Positions 22,069-32,285 of a DNA stretch of 64,000 bases are shown in pieces. The position numbers were made by a program, and so were the translations under genes. Positions within the stretch are counted from its first letter, which is position 1, and the number at the start of each line of letters is the position of its first letter. The notes beneath the pieces were generated by a model that saw only the letters and a list, made by a program, of their open reading frames with translations, was not told the origin of the DNA and did no database searches. The DNA comes from Yponomeuta sedellus (taxonomy: Eukaryota; Arthropoda; Insecta; Lepidoptera; Yponomeutidae): NCBI GenBank assembly GCA_934045075.1, contig OW203736.1, positions 18,860,805 to 18,924,804 of the forward strand. The letters are read 5' to 3'.

Positions 22069-22694
22069 ATTGATCATTACATTTTTTAAGGCCTATTAAA
22101 GTATTCTTAAAGTAAGAAAATTGTATAATGCAAAAAGCTTAATTTGATTCTGTCTTTTAAAAACCTATTTATTCTGTCTTGTTTCATTTGAACCTGGCTT
22201 TGTACCACTAGGTACCCCCAAACCATGAACACTAGTGATGCAAAATTTTTATCGACACCCCGCTAGTACCACAGGTGTATAAAGCCAGGGGTACAAATAA
22301 AACTAAACATTTGATTCCGAGTGCCATAAACATCAATAAAAAAAAAATAAGAAACCTATTTGTTTTACCTTAAAGTTAAGCCCAGCATTTCCAAAGCAGT
22401 AACTGGTTTCCTTCCTTTATTTTTTTTCTTCTGTATATATTTTGATAACTCGCTTAATAGCTCTTCAAATGATGATATACTCATTCTAAAGTAGGCAACA
22501 AATTTTTTTTCGTCTATCTTTAATGCTTCGTATTTTTTAGAAAAGAACTCGCCATTTGGATTCATACCCTTACTTAATGGATGTATCCAGTATCTTCTTT
22601 GCCGTATTTTTAAGATAGAATAATGTCTTCTTAATAACAAATAAGCAATAAGTTTATTACGATCCATCGCAGAGAGACGTCTATCCACACTCAA
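20121..22694 (-). pseudogene. Harbinger-2 DDE transposase (two exons, one frameshift)
   Basis: Exon 1 is 22694-22369 (minus) with RRYWIHPLSKG and FVAYFRMSISSFEEL. Exon 2 is 21005-20121 with GALDGKHVRI (first D), SDSTVF, VGDEAF and RYVECAFGILAN (E). The donor (TTAAG|GTAAAA) and acceptor (TTTTAG) join in the same phase as in Harbinger-1. A single-base loss near 20395, right after the GILAN motif, shifts the frame. The rest (RIFHRSMNV, KACCVMHNFVLNRDG) is read in another frame to 20121. The catalytic residues precede the shift, but the C-terminus is lost. Confidence 0.9.
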
Positions 22695-22825
22695 AAATCA
22701 CGAGAAAATGGTTACCCTACCATAATGCCCTGTTTCGCGACGCCGCAACGCGGCAACGCAACTGCCGATTTTGGCGTTGCGGCGCCGCAAAAATAAGCAG
22801 TTTGCGTTATGTGTTTCGGCCCTAA

Positions 22826-23389
22826 CTGTCAAATTGCTGCGTCCGGCATACCACAGGTTAAATTTTCCAATTATCGCCTTAATCGTCGGTATTTTTTAAA
22901 CTATTGTACTGGCTTAGTTTCCAATTAGCCCCCAAAGTTTCTGTGAAGTGTATATCCTATTTTTCTCGATTTCGGTAAGAAAATGTAGGTTTTACGAAAT
23001 AATATTATTTCACATCATTAGTATGTACCTTCTTTATTCAATCCAAATATCGCCAAGATAGTTATAATTGAAATAGCTAGAGAAAAATAAGAAAAACTGG
23101 GCCAAAACTGATCAGTTTCCAAAAAGCCCCATACAAGCGATATTTGGAAGGACGACGAAAAAACTCTACAGCTCCAAAATTATGCATAATGCTTTGATTC
23201 TGGTAAGAGAAAATTAAAGCCAATAGTCAGAATTGCTATTTCTTTACGATTAAAATGCCAAAACAATTTTTGTTTTAGTACAATTTAGTATTTTATAAGA
23301 AAATTGTACCAATTAACCCCCTTTTACGGTACATGTTTTGAATTTTCATATAAAATGAGAAGAAAATTTCTCTCTAACTTTATAATTCT
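22826..23389. other. Unassigned AT-rich DNA
   Basis: No gene, no terminal repeats and no tandem structure could be recognised. Confidence 0.4.
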
Positions 23390-24895
23390 ACAAGCTAACG
23401 CAACATGTATAGGTAAGTACTTTGAATTTCAATAATTCCACATTCTTTGTCTCAGAACATGAGAATAAATGCCAGGATAATGAACGGTTACATTACAATA
23501 ATATCTCAAATCTACAGACAGATAGATTTCTTCTGCATTCTAGTTGACCGCCGACTCCCTTTAAAACACAGTGAACGCCCTTGGGTTTTTTAAACTTACA
23601 CTAATTTGTATACTTAGGAACATAACAATCAGATAATAATTTTACACAAGGCGAACCCGACCAAATAAGCATCAACAAACCTCAACGTGTTTGAGTCATT
23701 GCAAGTAGTAAGCCCAGGCCTACTTCTAGGACAAAGTGTAAGTTTATGCATGTATGAGAAAAAAGTAACAGTAATATTCATATACTATTTTAAACCCACT
23801 GAATGTAGGGTTCAAATAAGTAAGTAAATAACAAGTACCTAGAATTAAACCAAATGAGCTGTAAGCACCAGCAAAACCTATAAGTCCATCTCTTACATAC
23901 AATTATATGTAACAGATGACCAAGTTCAATACTGGCACATACAACTCATAGATTTTTTTATATTTCCACCAGCAATCGCAACAATGTAGTACTTTGAACT
24001 TCGTTTCATATTCTTTGTCACAGAACACAAGGAGGATAAATGTCAGGATAGCAAAGTTACAATACAATATCTCAATATACCTATATTGTATTGTAACTTT
24101 GGTATCTCAAATCTACACACTTTCTGACAGACCATTGTATTCCTTATACCTTCTAGTTCAACGCAGACTCTCTTCGAAACACAGCGAATGCCCTTGGGTT
24201 TTGTCAAACTGACCCCATTGTGTATGCTGAGGAACATAACAATCTAGTAATAATTTAACCCGCACAAGTCGAATCCGACCAAGCATCAACACACAACAAC
24301 ATTTACGTCTAGAGTAATATCAAGTGGTAAGCACAGGCCTACTTCTTAGACAAAGTTAAGTTTACACATGTATGAGAACAAAGTAACAGTAATATTTACA
24401 ATTATACTATCTTTAACCCACGCAATGTAGAGTTCAAATAAATAAGTAGATAACAAGTACAATTAAACCAAATGAGCTGTAAGCACCAGCAAAATCTGTA
24501 AGTCCGTCAGTTCCATACAATTATATGTAACAGATGACCCAAGTTCAATACTGGCACATACAAATCATTGATTTTTTTAATATTTCTACCAGCAACAATG
24601 TAGTAGGTACTTTGAACTTCATTTCAAATTCTTTTTCGCAGAACACAAGGAGGATAAATGCCAGCATAGCAAACAAAGTTACAATTCAATAATATCTGTA
24701 ATCTGCAGACATCTGACAGACCATTGATGTCCTTCTGCAATAGTTGACCTCAGACTCCTCAACTTAAAAACACAGTGAACACCCTTTGGATTTGTCAAAC
24801 TAACACTGATCAGTATATTAAGGAACATAACAAGCCTACAAAGGTCGAATCCGTCCAAATAAGCATCATCAATTCTAAGCAACACACAATAACAT
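23390..24895. repeat. Degenerate tandem repeat, about 570-620 bp units, 2.5 copies
   Basis: Units begin near 23400, 23975 and 24590, marked by TACTTTGAA, GGATAAATGCCAG and TCAAACT/AACATAACAA blocks. The spacing between equivalent points is about 570 and 618 bp. Units share blocks such as CCAAATGAGCTGTAAGCACC and TTCAATACTGGCACATACAA. There is no coding capacity. It may be the internal repeat of a non-autonomous element or local satellite DNA. Confidence 0.85.
24052..24101. repeat. Perfect 19-bp hairpin inside the tandem repeat
   Basis: Arms 24052-24070 and 24083-24101 (CAAAGTTACAATACAATAT and its complement) pair fully around a 12-base loop. The third repeat unit has only the left arm in a changed form, so the hairpin arose in the middle unit. 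Confidence 0.9.
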
Positions 24896-25581
24896 TATTG
24901 ACCACCAGCCGATCCCCTTAATTAGCCACTAACCCTACAAATTGAACTAAAGAACCATCGTGTTAATTTTTGAGCTGTCAAGTCATGACGTGACAAAGAA
25001 ATGGCCATGGCCTCACATCCCCTGAATGTGGAGGTAATCATGGAATTCATCACTTCGGGGCAAAAATAAACGAAGACACGACTTCATAGACCCTGAATGT
25101 ATAAACGTAGAATTCATGACTTCGGAACACTCACAAACGAACTAAATAAAAAAAAGTGTTTGAGCATGACGCCATTACTTGCTCAACCCAATATTTTATG
25201 CCACGCCGAATCCAAATCAAACAACACAAACGACGATGACATGGCACGGCAAGGATAGTGCCGAACTAATTTCACGGGATCACTTATAAAAAATAGTTAA
25301 ATAAAACGGCCATCCACCGTTATGTTTAACTTTAAAAAGTATAATTCCCTATAGTGCAACAACAAGGAAAGCGAGCCAAGCTAAGCACAAATTTGTGCAC
25401 TGCACTGCACCACAGAACACCTATCACCGCACAGGTCAAAGCACAGAGTATATAAACACTACGTCAAAGAGTATATTCTAACCACAGAGCATATTCTAAC
25501 CACCACTACTAAAACTACTACTTGTACGTTTTGCAGGCAGTGCAGTGCACACACTGTGACACTGTGTGGGTATAGGTGTTC
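24896..25581. other. Unassigned DNA
   Basis: No convincing gene. There are short internal repeats (CACTTCGGGG and GACTTCGGAA parts near 25050-25120; ACCACAGAGCATATTCTAAC near 25480) and a GTGCACTGCACTGCAC run near 25395. It may be older element debris. Confidence 0.4.
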
Positions 25582-25589
25582 TGTGACTG

Positions 25590-26040
25590 CAGTGTTGCCA
25601 GATACGAAACCTGAAAATGCGGTACCTGTACATTAAATTAAAAAAGCGGATTTCCAGCAAAGCGGATTATTTTATTATTATACAATATCGATTGTTCTTT
25701 TTCCGTTTTCAGGTCTTATATTTTTATTCATACCTAATTTATAAATAAGACGGAATATGCTCAGATAACCAGGTCAATATTTGCGCGCATTCTTGCTTTG
25801 CTGTTGTGAATGGACTACTATTGTAATCTGTGGTCTGCTGCATAGACTACACGCACGCACGCATGTACGCACAGTGCACTGTCTGTATGCACCAAACGGA
25901 AACCGACTTGTAGAAAGTTGAATGAACATGACATTGAACCAATTTCGAAAAAAGCGGAACCGCGTTAGTTAAAAGCGGAAAGCGGATCCACTATCAGAAA
26001 AGCGGAAAAATGCGGAAATGCGGTACATCTGGCAACACTG
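25590..26040. mobile_element. hAT-type MITE (451 bp)
   Basis: The ends are CAGTGTTGCCAGAT at 25590 and its complement at 26027-26040. They are flanked by a perfect 8-bp duplication TGTGACTG (25582-25589 and 26041-26048). Repeated AAAGCGGA/ATGCGG motifs lie near both ends. There is no coding region. The first ten bases of the ends equal those of the hAT element at 828. Confidence 0.95.
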
Positions 26041-26241
26041 TGTGACTGTGACTAAATAAACAACACAACTGTCAAATAAATTGTTAATCATTCAACGATG
26101 AAGTGAACGAACGAGTTGTCAGAGAAGAAGATTTAGTGTTGCCCACAGAAAGATAAAAATCCCCTGAAATCTTAACCCAATAAAATTAAATGAAGAATAA
26201 AACGATGCATTCATTGTGTGATTCATCGTCACATCCATCAC

Positions 26242-26322
26242 CGTGCTGGCCGTTTTCGCGTTTCTTTTCCGAAGCTCGGATTTTAGGTCCATTACGGACC
26301 AAGAACCATAGTTTTTGCTCAT
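26242..26322 (-). CDS. Possible first exon of a SAP-domain protein
   Basis: On the minus strand the frame starts MSKNYGSWSVMDLKSELRKR, which fits the first helix and turn of a SAP DNA/RNA-binding motif (a W-x-V-x-D-L-K-x-E-L-R-K-R pattern). It then reaches a possible donor, AGCACG|GTGATG. I could not find the expected continuation (Gly-Arg-Lys-type turn and second helix) to the left, so this is an isolated candidate exon. It could be host or element-derived. Confidence 0.35.
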
Positions 26323-26633
26323 GTTGAAAGACCAAAGAAAAACCGCAGGCAGGTTTTAACAGTAACAAAGATAAAACAACGATACAAAAACTTTACGAAA
26401 ACAACAAACAAAACTGAATTTTAACAAGCGCGAGAAAACTAGGTTACATTCGGAAGCCTAAGCAAACGAAAGTGTAAGTGTCAGTAGTTTTTTAAAGCAT
26501 TTTGGCTTTGGCACCTAATGACGAAGTCAGTTCAATGTTTTTTTTACTAAAAGAAACTTACACAATTTTTATTTTTAATGCACTAACCCGTGCTAAGGAA
26601 CAAATTTAAAAACCTATTTAGAGGCTAAAAATT

Positions 26634-26707
26634 TCACCCATGCCGGGATTCGAACCCGCAACCTCTGGCTATCCGTACCAGCGCTCTACCAATTGAGCCA
26701 ATGGGCG
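26634..26707 (-). tRNA. tRNA-like unit, copy 1 (possible pseudogene)
   Basis: The minus strand folds as a cloverleaf. The acceptor stem is CGCCCAT with ATGGGTG, the D arm is GGCTCAATTGGTAGAGC, the anticodon stem is CTGGT with GCCAG, the loop is ACGGATA, and the T loop is TTCGAAT. The loop would read anticodon GGA (Ser). However, position 33 is C instead of T, there is no long variable arm, and the T stem has a mismatch. It is therefore probably a tRNA-derived repeat or pseudo-tRNA; the isotype is uncertain. Confidence 0.55.
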
Positions 26708-26862
26708 ACTCACGGATGTGATATCGTTCCGATGTTAAACCTAACTGCAAAGTAGGTAGTCGGGGCTGTAAGTAATGCAATTTGCTTAAGTCAGATGTCG
26801 CTGCCTGTACGTAATACAGAGAATATTGTAAAGAGGTTCGAAATTTCACTGATGCCGTGAGT

Positions 26863-26936
26863 CGCCCATTGGCTCAATTGGTAGAGCGCTGGTACGGATA
26901 GCCAGAGGTTGCGGGTTCGAATCCCGGCATGGGTGA
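26863..26936 (+). tRNA. tRNA-like unit, copy 2 (possible pseudogene)
   Basis: It is identical to copy 1 on the opposite strand, with the same acceptor, D, anticodon and T parts and the same departures from a normal tRNA (C33, T-stem mismatch). A-box (TGGCTCAATTGG) and B-box (GGTTCGAATCC) sequences are intact, so RNA polymerase III could transcribe it. Confidence 0.55.
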
Positions 26937-26969
26937 AATTTTTAGCCTCTAAATAGGTTTTTAAAAGAA

Positions 26970-27446
26970 ACTTCTCATTAATGTCTTTACAAATAGCGAA
27001 ATGCAAATTTGTGTGTATTAATATTAATTCTTTACTGAAAATATCTATTTAAAAATATGTTACAGCGTTTGGGCTTTAACTAATCGCTATAAAACCATAT
27101 GAATTGACTTGGACTTTTACCCCCTGCAAAGTGCTTAATCTTATTCAGAGTCCTGTTACTGCCAGTTTCACTGAAACTGCTTTGAGTATGTTGGTAGTTA
27201 TTGATAACACACAGCGGCCTGTTTCAAGATCTAATTACTAGTTTAATGTACATTGCAAAATCTGTTCACCCACAGATAAACAAGTAGAAATACTGATACG
27301 CAATATACATCGAGTTATCAAAATAAGTTACGAATATAGTTTTAAGAAACTCTGCCCTGGGCTCAATTAAAATATTCTAAAATTCAGTTCAGAGTGTTTA
27401 ATACTTACAACGGTTTTTTTTTTCACAACCTTAATCCTTGTATAGT
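26970..27446. other. Unassigned AT-rich DNA
   Basis: No gene or clear repeat is seen, apart from short palindromes such as GTTTCACTGAAAC near 27166. Confidence 0.4.
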
Positions 27447-27474
27447 TTAAAAACCTATTTAGAGGCTAAAAATT

Positions 27475-27548
27475 TCACCCATGCCGGGATTCGAACCCGC
27501 AACCCATGGCTATCCGTGTCAGCGCTCTCCCAACTGAGCTAATGGGCA
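27475..27548 (-). tRNA. tRNA-like unit, copy 3 (diverged pseudogene)
   Basis: On the minus strand it matches copies 1 and 2 with about ten changes. The anticodon stem no longer pairs well (CTGAC with GCCAT), though the ACGGATA loop is kept. It shares the same 3' flank of about 33 bp (27447-27474), so it copied as a repeat unit. Confidence 0.5.
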
Positions 27549-27974
27549 AGGAATATAATGTCTACGTATACACTTCCCGAATTCAAAGAATTTTTCGACC
27601 GCTTCAGAAAATGTGAATAAATAATACTGACATAATGACAAAAGTATTATTGGCTCAGTCTTTTTAATACTTTTGAGAAAAAAACAAGAAATCCATATTT
27701 TGGAATAATTTCCAAGTGACGCCAATAAGTTGTTTCTAACTATCGAAAGTGATTATCGAAGATTATTAATTTTATAAAAACGATACAATAAAAATTGTTC
27801 TGCTACTCGTGGGTTCGAAGAGTTTGTAAAAATTCAATTTCCTACATTTTGAATTTTTTTAGGATCTGTCTTTTTTTAGATGCTGTTGTACATTTCCACT
27901 TTATTGATTTTTTTTCGTAAATTTGTGTGTTGCGAAGGTAAAATAGTAAAAAAAATTCACAATATTGGGCAACC

Positions 27975-28018
27975 ACCTCTCAAATATATGAGAATAACAT
28001 CTCATATATTTGAGAGGT
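27975..28018. repeat. Perfect 19-bp hairpin with 6-base loop
   Basis: ACCTCTCAAATATATGAGA at 27975-27993 and its complement at 28000-28018 pair around ATAACA. There is no T-run that would suggest a terminator. The role is unknown. Confidence 0.9.
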
Positions 28019-28616
28019 AAGTTTTCTTTTCACTCATAAGGATGCTCTATTTTGAAAAGTGGAAGATTTTACTAGTCAACCCTGAATTTTAAAAACATTT
28101 GTCAGAAGTAACGAAGGATTCTCTTTCTGTAATACCGTCCAAGCCATTAAACTTATTTTCCCGTCCCGTCCCATCCCGAGATCTCTAAACGAATAAAAAT
28201 TTTTAACTATTATATCTGAGTATATACTACTTCGTATAGAGCGGACCTCCCGAACAAAATTTGTGGCGCACTTTTCAATAAGCAGTGTTGCCAACAGTGA
28301 TATTTAAGCGCACAACATAAAACGCTTCAAATGAATTTGTATTACTTTAGTGGATTTAAAAAATGTATCCACTGTATTAATATTTCCACGGATAAGTAGA
28401 ACTTCTGATTATGATATTGAACTCGACAGAAATCGTGAGATTTTTTATTTCCACTGATATTTGTACCGGTCGACTAATCTGTACATGGTAACACTGACCT
28501 TGATAGCAGTAAATAGACTTAAGCCAGTGTTACAGAAGCCTCACTTTCTTCAATTCTTTACATACGTTGACAAGCTCTGACAAATTTTGCCGATAAAATG
28601 AAAAGCAAATTTATAT

Positions 28617-28690
28617 TTAAAAACCTATTTAGAGGTTAGTGCCTTAGCACGGGTTAGTGCATTAAAAATAAAAAAAATAGTGTAATCAAA
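28617..28690. repeat. Dispersed repeat shared with 26565-26625
   Basis: TTTAAAAACCTATTTAGAGG at 28617 is followed by GCACGGGTTAGTGCATTAAA. The complement of the second block occurs at 26575-26600, next to the tRNA-like inverted repeat. The same building blocks are thus found in different order and orientation. Confidence 0.75.
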
Positions 28691-29402
28691 TTTATATTAC
28701 ACACGAGTTAGTATAGGTTGGTACAATTTAAAAAAGTGCGGTTTTCGTAACATGACGCGCACTTTTATAGGGACCACTATTAACTTAAGTACATAATTGA
28801 ATTACGTTGTAGACTTGCAACGACAATAAGACAAAAGAGTAATCTTGAACACTATTTCATTTTCCTTTCTTTACCTCATTAATATCATTTCAATTACATA
28901 AAGAAAATACCTAATAATAATTGCAATCCGTATTTTTTATTATACTCTCGTTGAAAAAAGGTCTATATTAATATACACCAATATTAATTCAGCTCTGGGT
29001 AAACCACTATTAGAATTGAACTGTCCTCATTTTATAGACAAATATTATATAATGGAAAGACCACCACATAAATAAAGACACACACACAAATGCCGGTCCG
29101 CGAGAGCCAGCTGACACTATATTTAGATTTTATAATAATAATTTATGTTGTGTGACCTAGGAAGAAATAAGTAGCTTTTCAATTACTTTACAAATAATGG
29201 TGTTATTTTATTACGCATTATTGGCGTGCATTTGTGTTCTCTTATGCACATAAATAATACAGAAAAAAGTTACTAATTATTTTCGAACTAAAACTTTCGT
29301 AAGCACAACACATTGTAGACTTTTCTACGAAAGTGCAGTGATAGTGAATATCGAAATCGACACTGCAAGAACGAAGATGTCGTGAGCTGTGTCTGTGCCA
29401 TC

Positions 29403-29579
29403 ATGCCTAGTGGCATTGACGACGGGAAAGCAGTAGGCGCTGCGGCGCAAGCCAGCGGGAATCCCCCGCAGCCAGTGTCGGCACCCGCCCCACCTACGAG
29501 TATCTCGGCGCGGGCGCGCCGCGCGCTTGCCCGTAGTGTGAGACAAGCAACCACAGAACATAAAAAAAGAGTAGAAGTC
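29403..29579 (+). CDS. Candidate GC-rich first coding exon of a host gene, unrecognised
   Basis: The frame starts MPSGIDDGKAVGAAAQASG at 29403, is Ala/Pro-rich, turns basic (SARARRALARSVRQATTEHK) and reaches a strong donor, AAGTC|GTAAGT, at 29580. The exon is exactly 59 codons. GC content is far above the surrounding sequence, as for promoter-proximal exons. An in-frame GTG lies upstream, but the ATG is preferred. I do not recognise the protein, and no second exon is visible. It is an inferred exon only. Confidence 0.4.
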
Positions 29580-30117
29580 GTAAGTGGGTGGTGCCCGCGT
29601 GCCTCACATTAGCAATGTACTTATTGCCTATGCGTAATCGGTGACAGTTTTGTTTACTTCAGTTGCCGTGCGCTTCTAGTAAAGAAAAAAATGGTGAAAA
29701 CTTGATTAAAATGCCTTGTTGTGCTGTGTTAGAGAGCAAAAATAAAAGTTAGGGACTAAAATATACCGGTTATGCCGTAATATTTCATCGATGAGACGTA
29801 TTTCATTGTATTTTTAATTAAATTTGTAATGATATGAACACGGAAACCAATGCGAAAATGAGAAAGTGAAACCACCTTTATTTACTGGTTAGTAAAGTTA
29901 AATTTTCATCGAAGAAAGTGTACCTTCTCTAGAAATTTCTGTCATAATTTGAATTCTACTCAATTACGGATGGGGGCACACATGATAAAAATCTATCGAT
30001 AATAATTGTCTATGACTTAGTAGTCACAGATACTTAATGGTACTTAGGTATTGTAAATTCCAATTCGTCTAATTAGGTAAAATAATTGTTGTTATTTTAT
30101 ACCTACTTCCTAAGTGC

Positions 30118-30239
30118 CTTTTCACATGCACTCGGTTGCCGTCCGGTCGCCGGGCCGGATAAAGTAGTAATGTATGAGCTCCTCCGGCTGGTCGTTGTGC
30201 ATGTGAAAACTGTCATTGGAGCTCATACATTACTACTTT
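30118..30239. mobile_element. Small foldback/MITE-like sequence
   Basis: There are two nested inverted pairs. CTTTTCACATGCAC (30118-30131) pairs with its near complement at 30197-30210. A perfect 22-bp arm starting AAAGTAGTAATGTATGAGCT (30161-30182) pairs with 30218-30239. The pairs overlap rather than nest simply, so the history includes a rearrangement. Confidence 0.6.
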
Positions 30240-30435
30240 TCATACAAGACATGACATGAGCACATACAAGACATGAGCACAGCTAGATCGCGACATAGTT
30301 TTTCCTTTTTAGATCCTTTCGTATAAATGAAATATATAAGTAGCATCATCAATAAAATTAGTATAACGTATGAAACACGGCGTACAGGTAGACAATGATC
30401 TGAATTGAGTCGTAGAATACATGATGTTTCCCGTG

Positions 30436-30475
30436 TTATAATTTCTAACGCCCGCGAAGCAGCGGGCTAAATCTA
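30436..30475. repeat. Repeat tail of lepidopteran type
   Basis: CGCCCGCGAAGCAGCGGGCT followed by AAATCTAGT resembles a 3' end that I recall from insect non-LTR elements or SINEs. The family is not certain. Confidence 0.4.
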
Positions 30476-31529
30476 GTTTTAAATAAGAGACAACATATTA
30501 AAATATGAAATCTACCACATTATTTTATTTGTGCATCTATCTACCCTATTAGTGTTAATTCTTTATTGCATAAAAGATAATGTGAAAAAGATGCATTTTC
30601 TACCAGTCAACCCGCAGGCAAAAAAGGAATAGCTGAAAATACTTCTAAGTACCAGTATTCGTATTCGGCCGTTAATGTGCTAAACGGTTTGTACGAGTTT
30701 AATTTGTCGATAGGTTCTCCTTATCGACAATCTAGAACTCGCATTGTCCCATCCCAAACTGAGACTATACTTGTCTTTCAATTTTGAACTATATGTCTTA
30801 CTAGGTAAAAGTTCTTTTCGGTCAATTAGCTTTATGTTATTAGGTACCTGTAAATAACGTGAAAGTCAATATTTGTTTATATAATACATCAAAACTACGA
30901 TAAGCTTGCTAATATCATGATATGTTAGCTCGACTATCAGCTAAACTACGACTTGACCGTATTTGTTCACATTGTTGGCGAATACCCATAAATCGGATAA
31001 TTCTCTGGTGACTGCCATCACCGACTCAAACAAATGAGTGAAGTCTGGAATTGAATGATGGAAAATGGAACGGAATTGAATAATAGATTGCGTTTCACAT
31101 TATTAGTACCTTTCAAGAAATTCTTATCACGATGTATTAGAGAATATATGTTTGCTGAATCCAAAGGTTTTATTTTGTGAAACGCACTTTAGCCCGATTC
31201 CTCGATTCATCCACAGAACAATTAAATTCACCTAAGTGCGTGTTTCACATCCGTGAGTGCGTGGATTTTAAGTTCTGAGGCGTTTCATATAATTAGTTCT
31301 TTTCTGTTTTAAATGTTGGTAGCACTGGTTGTCTTAATGTCCTCAGAATATTAACTAAAACTAAAACTGCCTAATGCTCACTACAGATTCCATCACTCAC
31401 TGTTGTGTGTAGCATTAATTTGACAGTTGTCCATAGTATTTTTGTAAACAAATTAATTGTTTTGTGAATAACTATTTTATCTTTGGGTATCCGTTGACGG
31501 GCGCAGTTTAGAAATAAGCTACCTCAATA

Positions 31530-31564
31530 GGGGTTTGGGGTTAGGGGGGGAGGGGGGAGAGGGG
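31530..31564 (+). other. G-quadruplex-forming tract
   Basis: Five runs of at least four G (31530-31533, 31537-31540, 31544-31550, 31552-31557, 31561-31564) are separated by 1-3 bases. This meets the usual quadruplex pattern. Confidence 0.85.
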
Positions 31565-32194
31565 TGACTCATCTGATTTTTAATAACTCATCTATCATTT
31601 TATGTGAGGGATAACAAACAATAAGTAAATATCAAAAGTTCCACTCAACAACCAAGAAATAAAAACCCCGTGAATCAACGAAGAGTAATATTATGTTAAT
31701 GCCAGTATAGAATGGCTTCTACGACGACTGCAAAAGGTAATATTGCCCAACAACCTCCAAGAATACACAGTCAAGTAAAAGCACCGAGAACCAACGAATT
31801 GCTAACGATATTACCTGCCAGAATGGCTTTATGATGAAAACAAACTATTTTTACGGTCAGTCTATGGAGTGAAGTTAAACACAACCATACCGTGATGTAT
31901 AATGAACTGGCAGCCATCTAGTGGCGTTTGCACAAATTAAGAAAAATGAAATTCAATTTTGGAAAAGATTCAAGGAACAAAATTTTGCAACGCCTTAAGG
32001 GTAAAATTTAGAAAAAACGACGAAAACGTGTTCAATCAATTGTCTTGAAGAATATTTACTTTAAGTTTCAAGAAAATTAGACAACATTCTTTACACTCTT
32101 AATACAAATTTAGGCAACTCTTTTCGCCCCCTTAGGGGTTAAATTTCAAATAACCTTATTTTATTCCTTACCCACATTATATACAGAACCCCTG

Positions 32195-32285
32195 TGCAAA
32201 ATTTCAGCTTCCTAGGTCCAACGGCTTGGGCTGGGCGTTGATGAGTGAGTCAGTCAGTCAGGACTTTGAATTTTATATGTATAGA
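32195..32285 (+). repeat. Non-LTR element 3' tail
   Basis: The sequence CCCTGTGCAAAATTTCAGC, then GGCTGGGCGTTGATGAGTGA, then repeated GTCA units and TATATGTATAGAT is the kind of tail I recall at the 3' end of lepidopteran CR1/RTE-like elements. No coding part remains. Confidence 0.5.

Larger units (their letters stand above)
19375..22822 (-). mobile_element. PIF/Harbinger DNA transposon (Harbinger-2)
   Basis: The ends start GGGCCGAAACACATAA at 19375 and match in reverse at 22822. The inverted repeats continue less strictly through GTTGCGGCGCCGC and ATCGGCAGT motifs. TAA flanks both ends (19372-19374 and 22823-22825). It carries a MADF partner on the plus strand and a transposase on the minus strand, in the same interlocked layout as Harbinger-1. 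One frameshift breaks the transposase, so the copy is probably dead, though the MADF gene is open. Confidence 0.93.
26605..26965. repeat. Perfect 111-bp inverted repeat holding two tRNA-like units
   Basis: Positions 26605-26715 and 26855-26965 are exact reverse complements with a 139-bp spacer. Each arm holds one complete tRNA-like unit plus its 3' flank (GCCTCTAAATAGG). The two units therefore diverge in a head-to-head arrangement. The perfect identity implies recent duplication or gene conversion. Confidence 0.92.
27549..29402. other. Unassigned AT-rich DNA
   Basis: No coding region is convincing. It contains a 19-bp perfect hairpin (27975-28018) and a copy of the tRNA-associated flank without the tRNA (28617-28690). 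Confidence 0.4.

Noticed and set aside
22190..22290. Small inverted repeat (CTGGCTTTGTAC / GTATAAAGCCAG) near the Harbinger-2 MADF end
   Set aside because: The arms are only about 12 bp and no target duplication was found; not enough for an element call.
23390..24895. CRISPR-like array
   Set aside because: Units are about 600 bp, diverged and without regular spacers, and the organism is an insect.
29288..29561. Minus-strand frames opposite the candidate exon
   Set aside because: The GC-rich composition opens the antisense strand; the plus strand has the ATG and donor.
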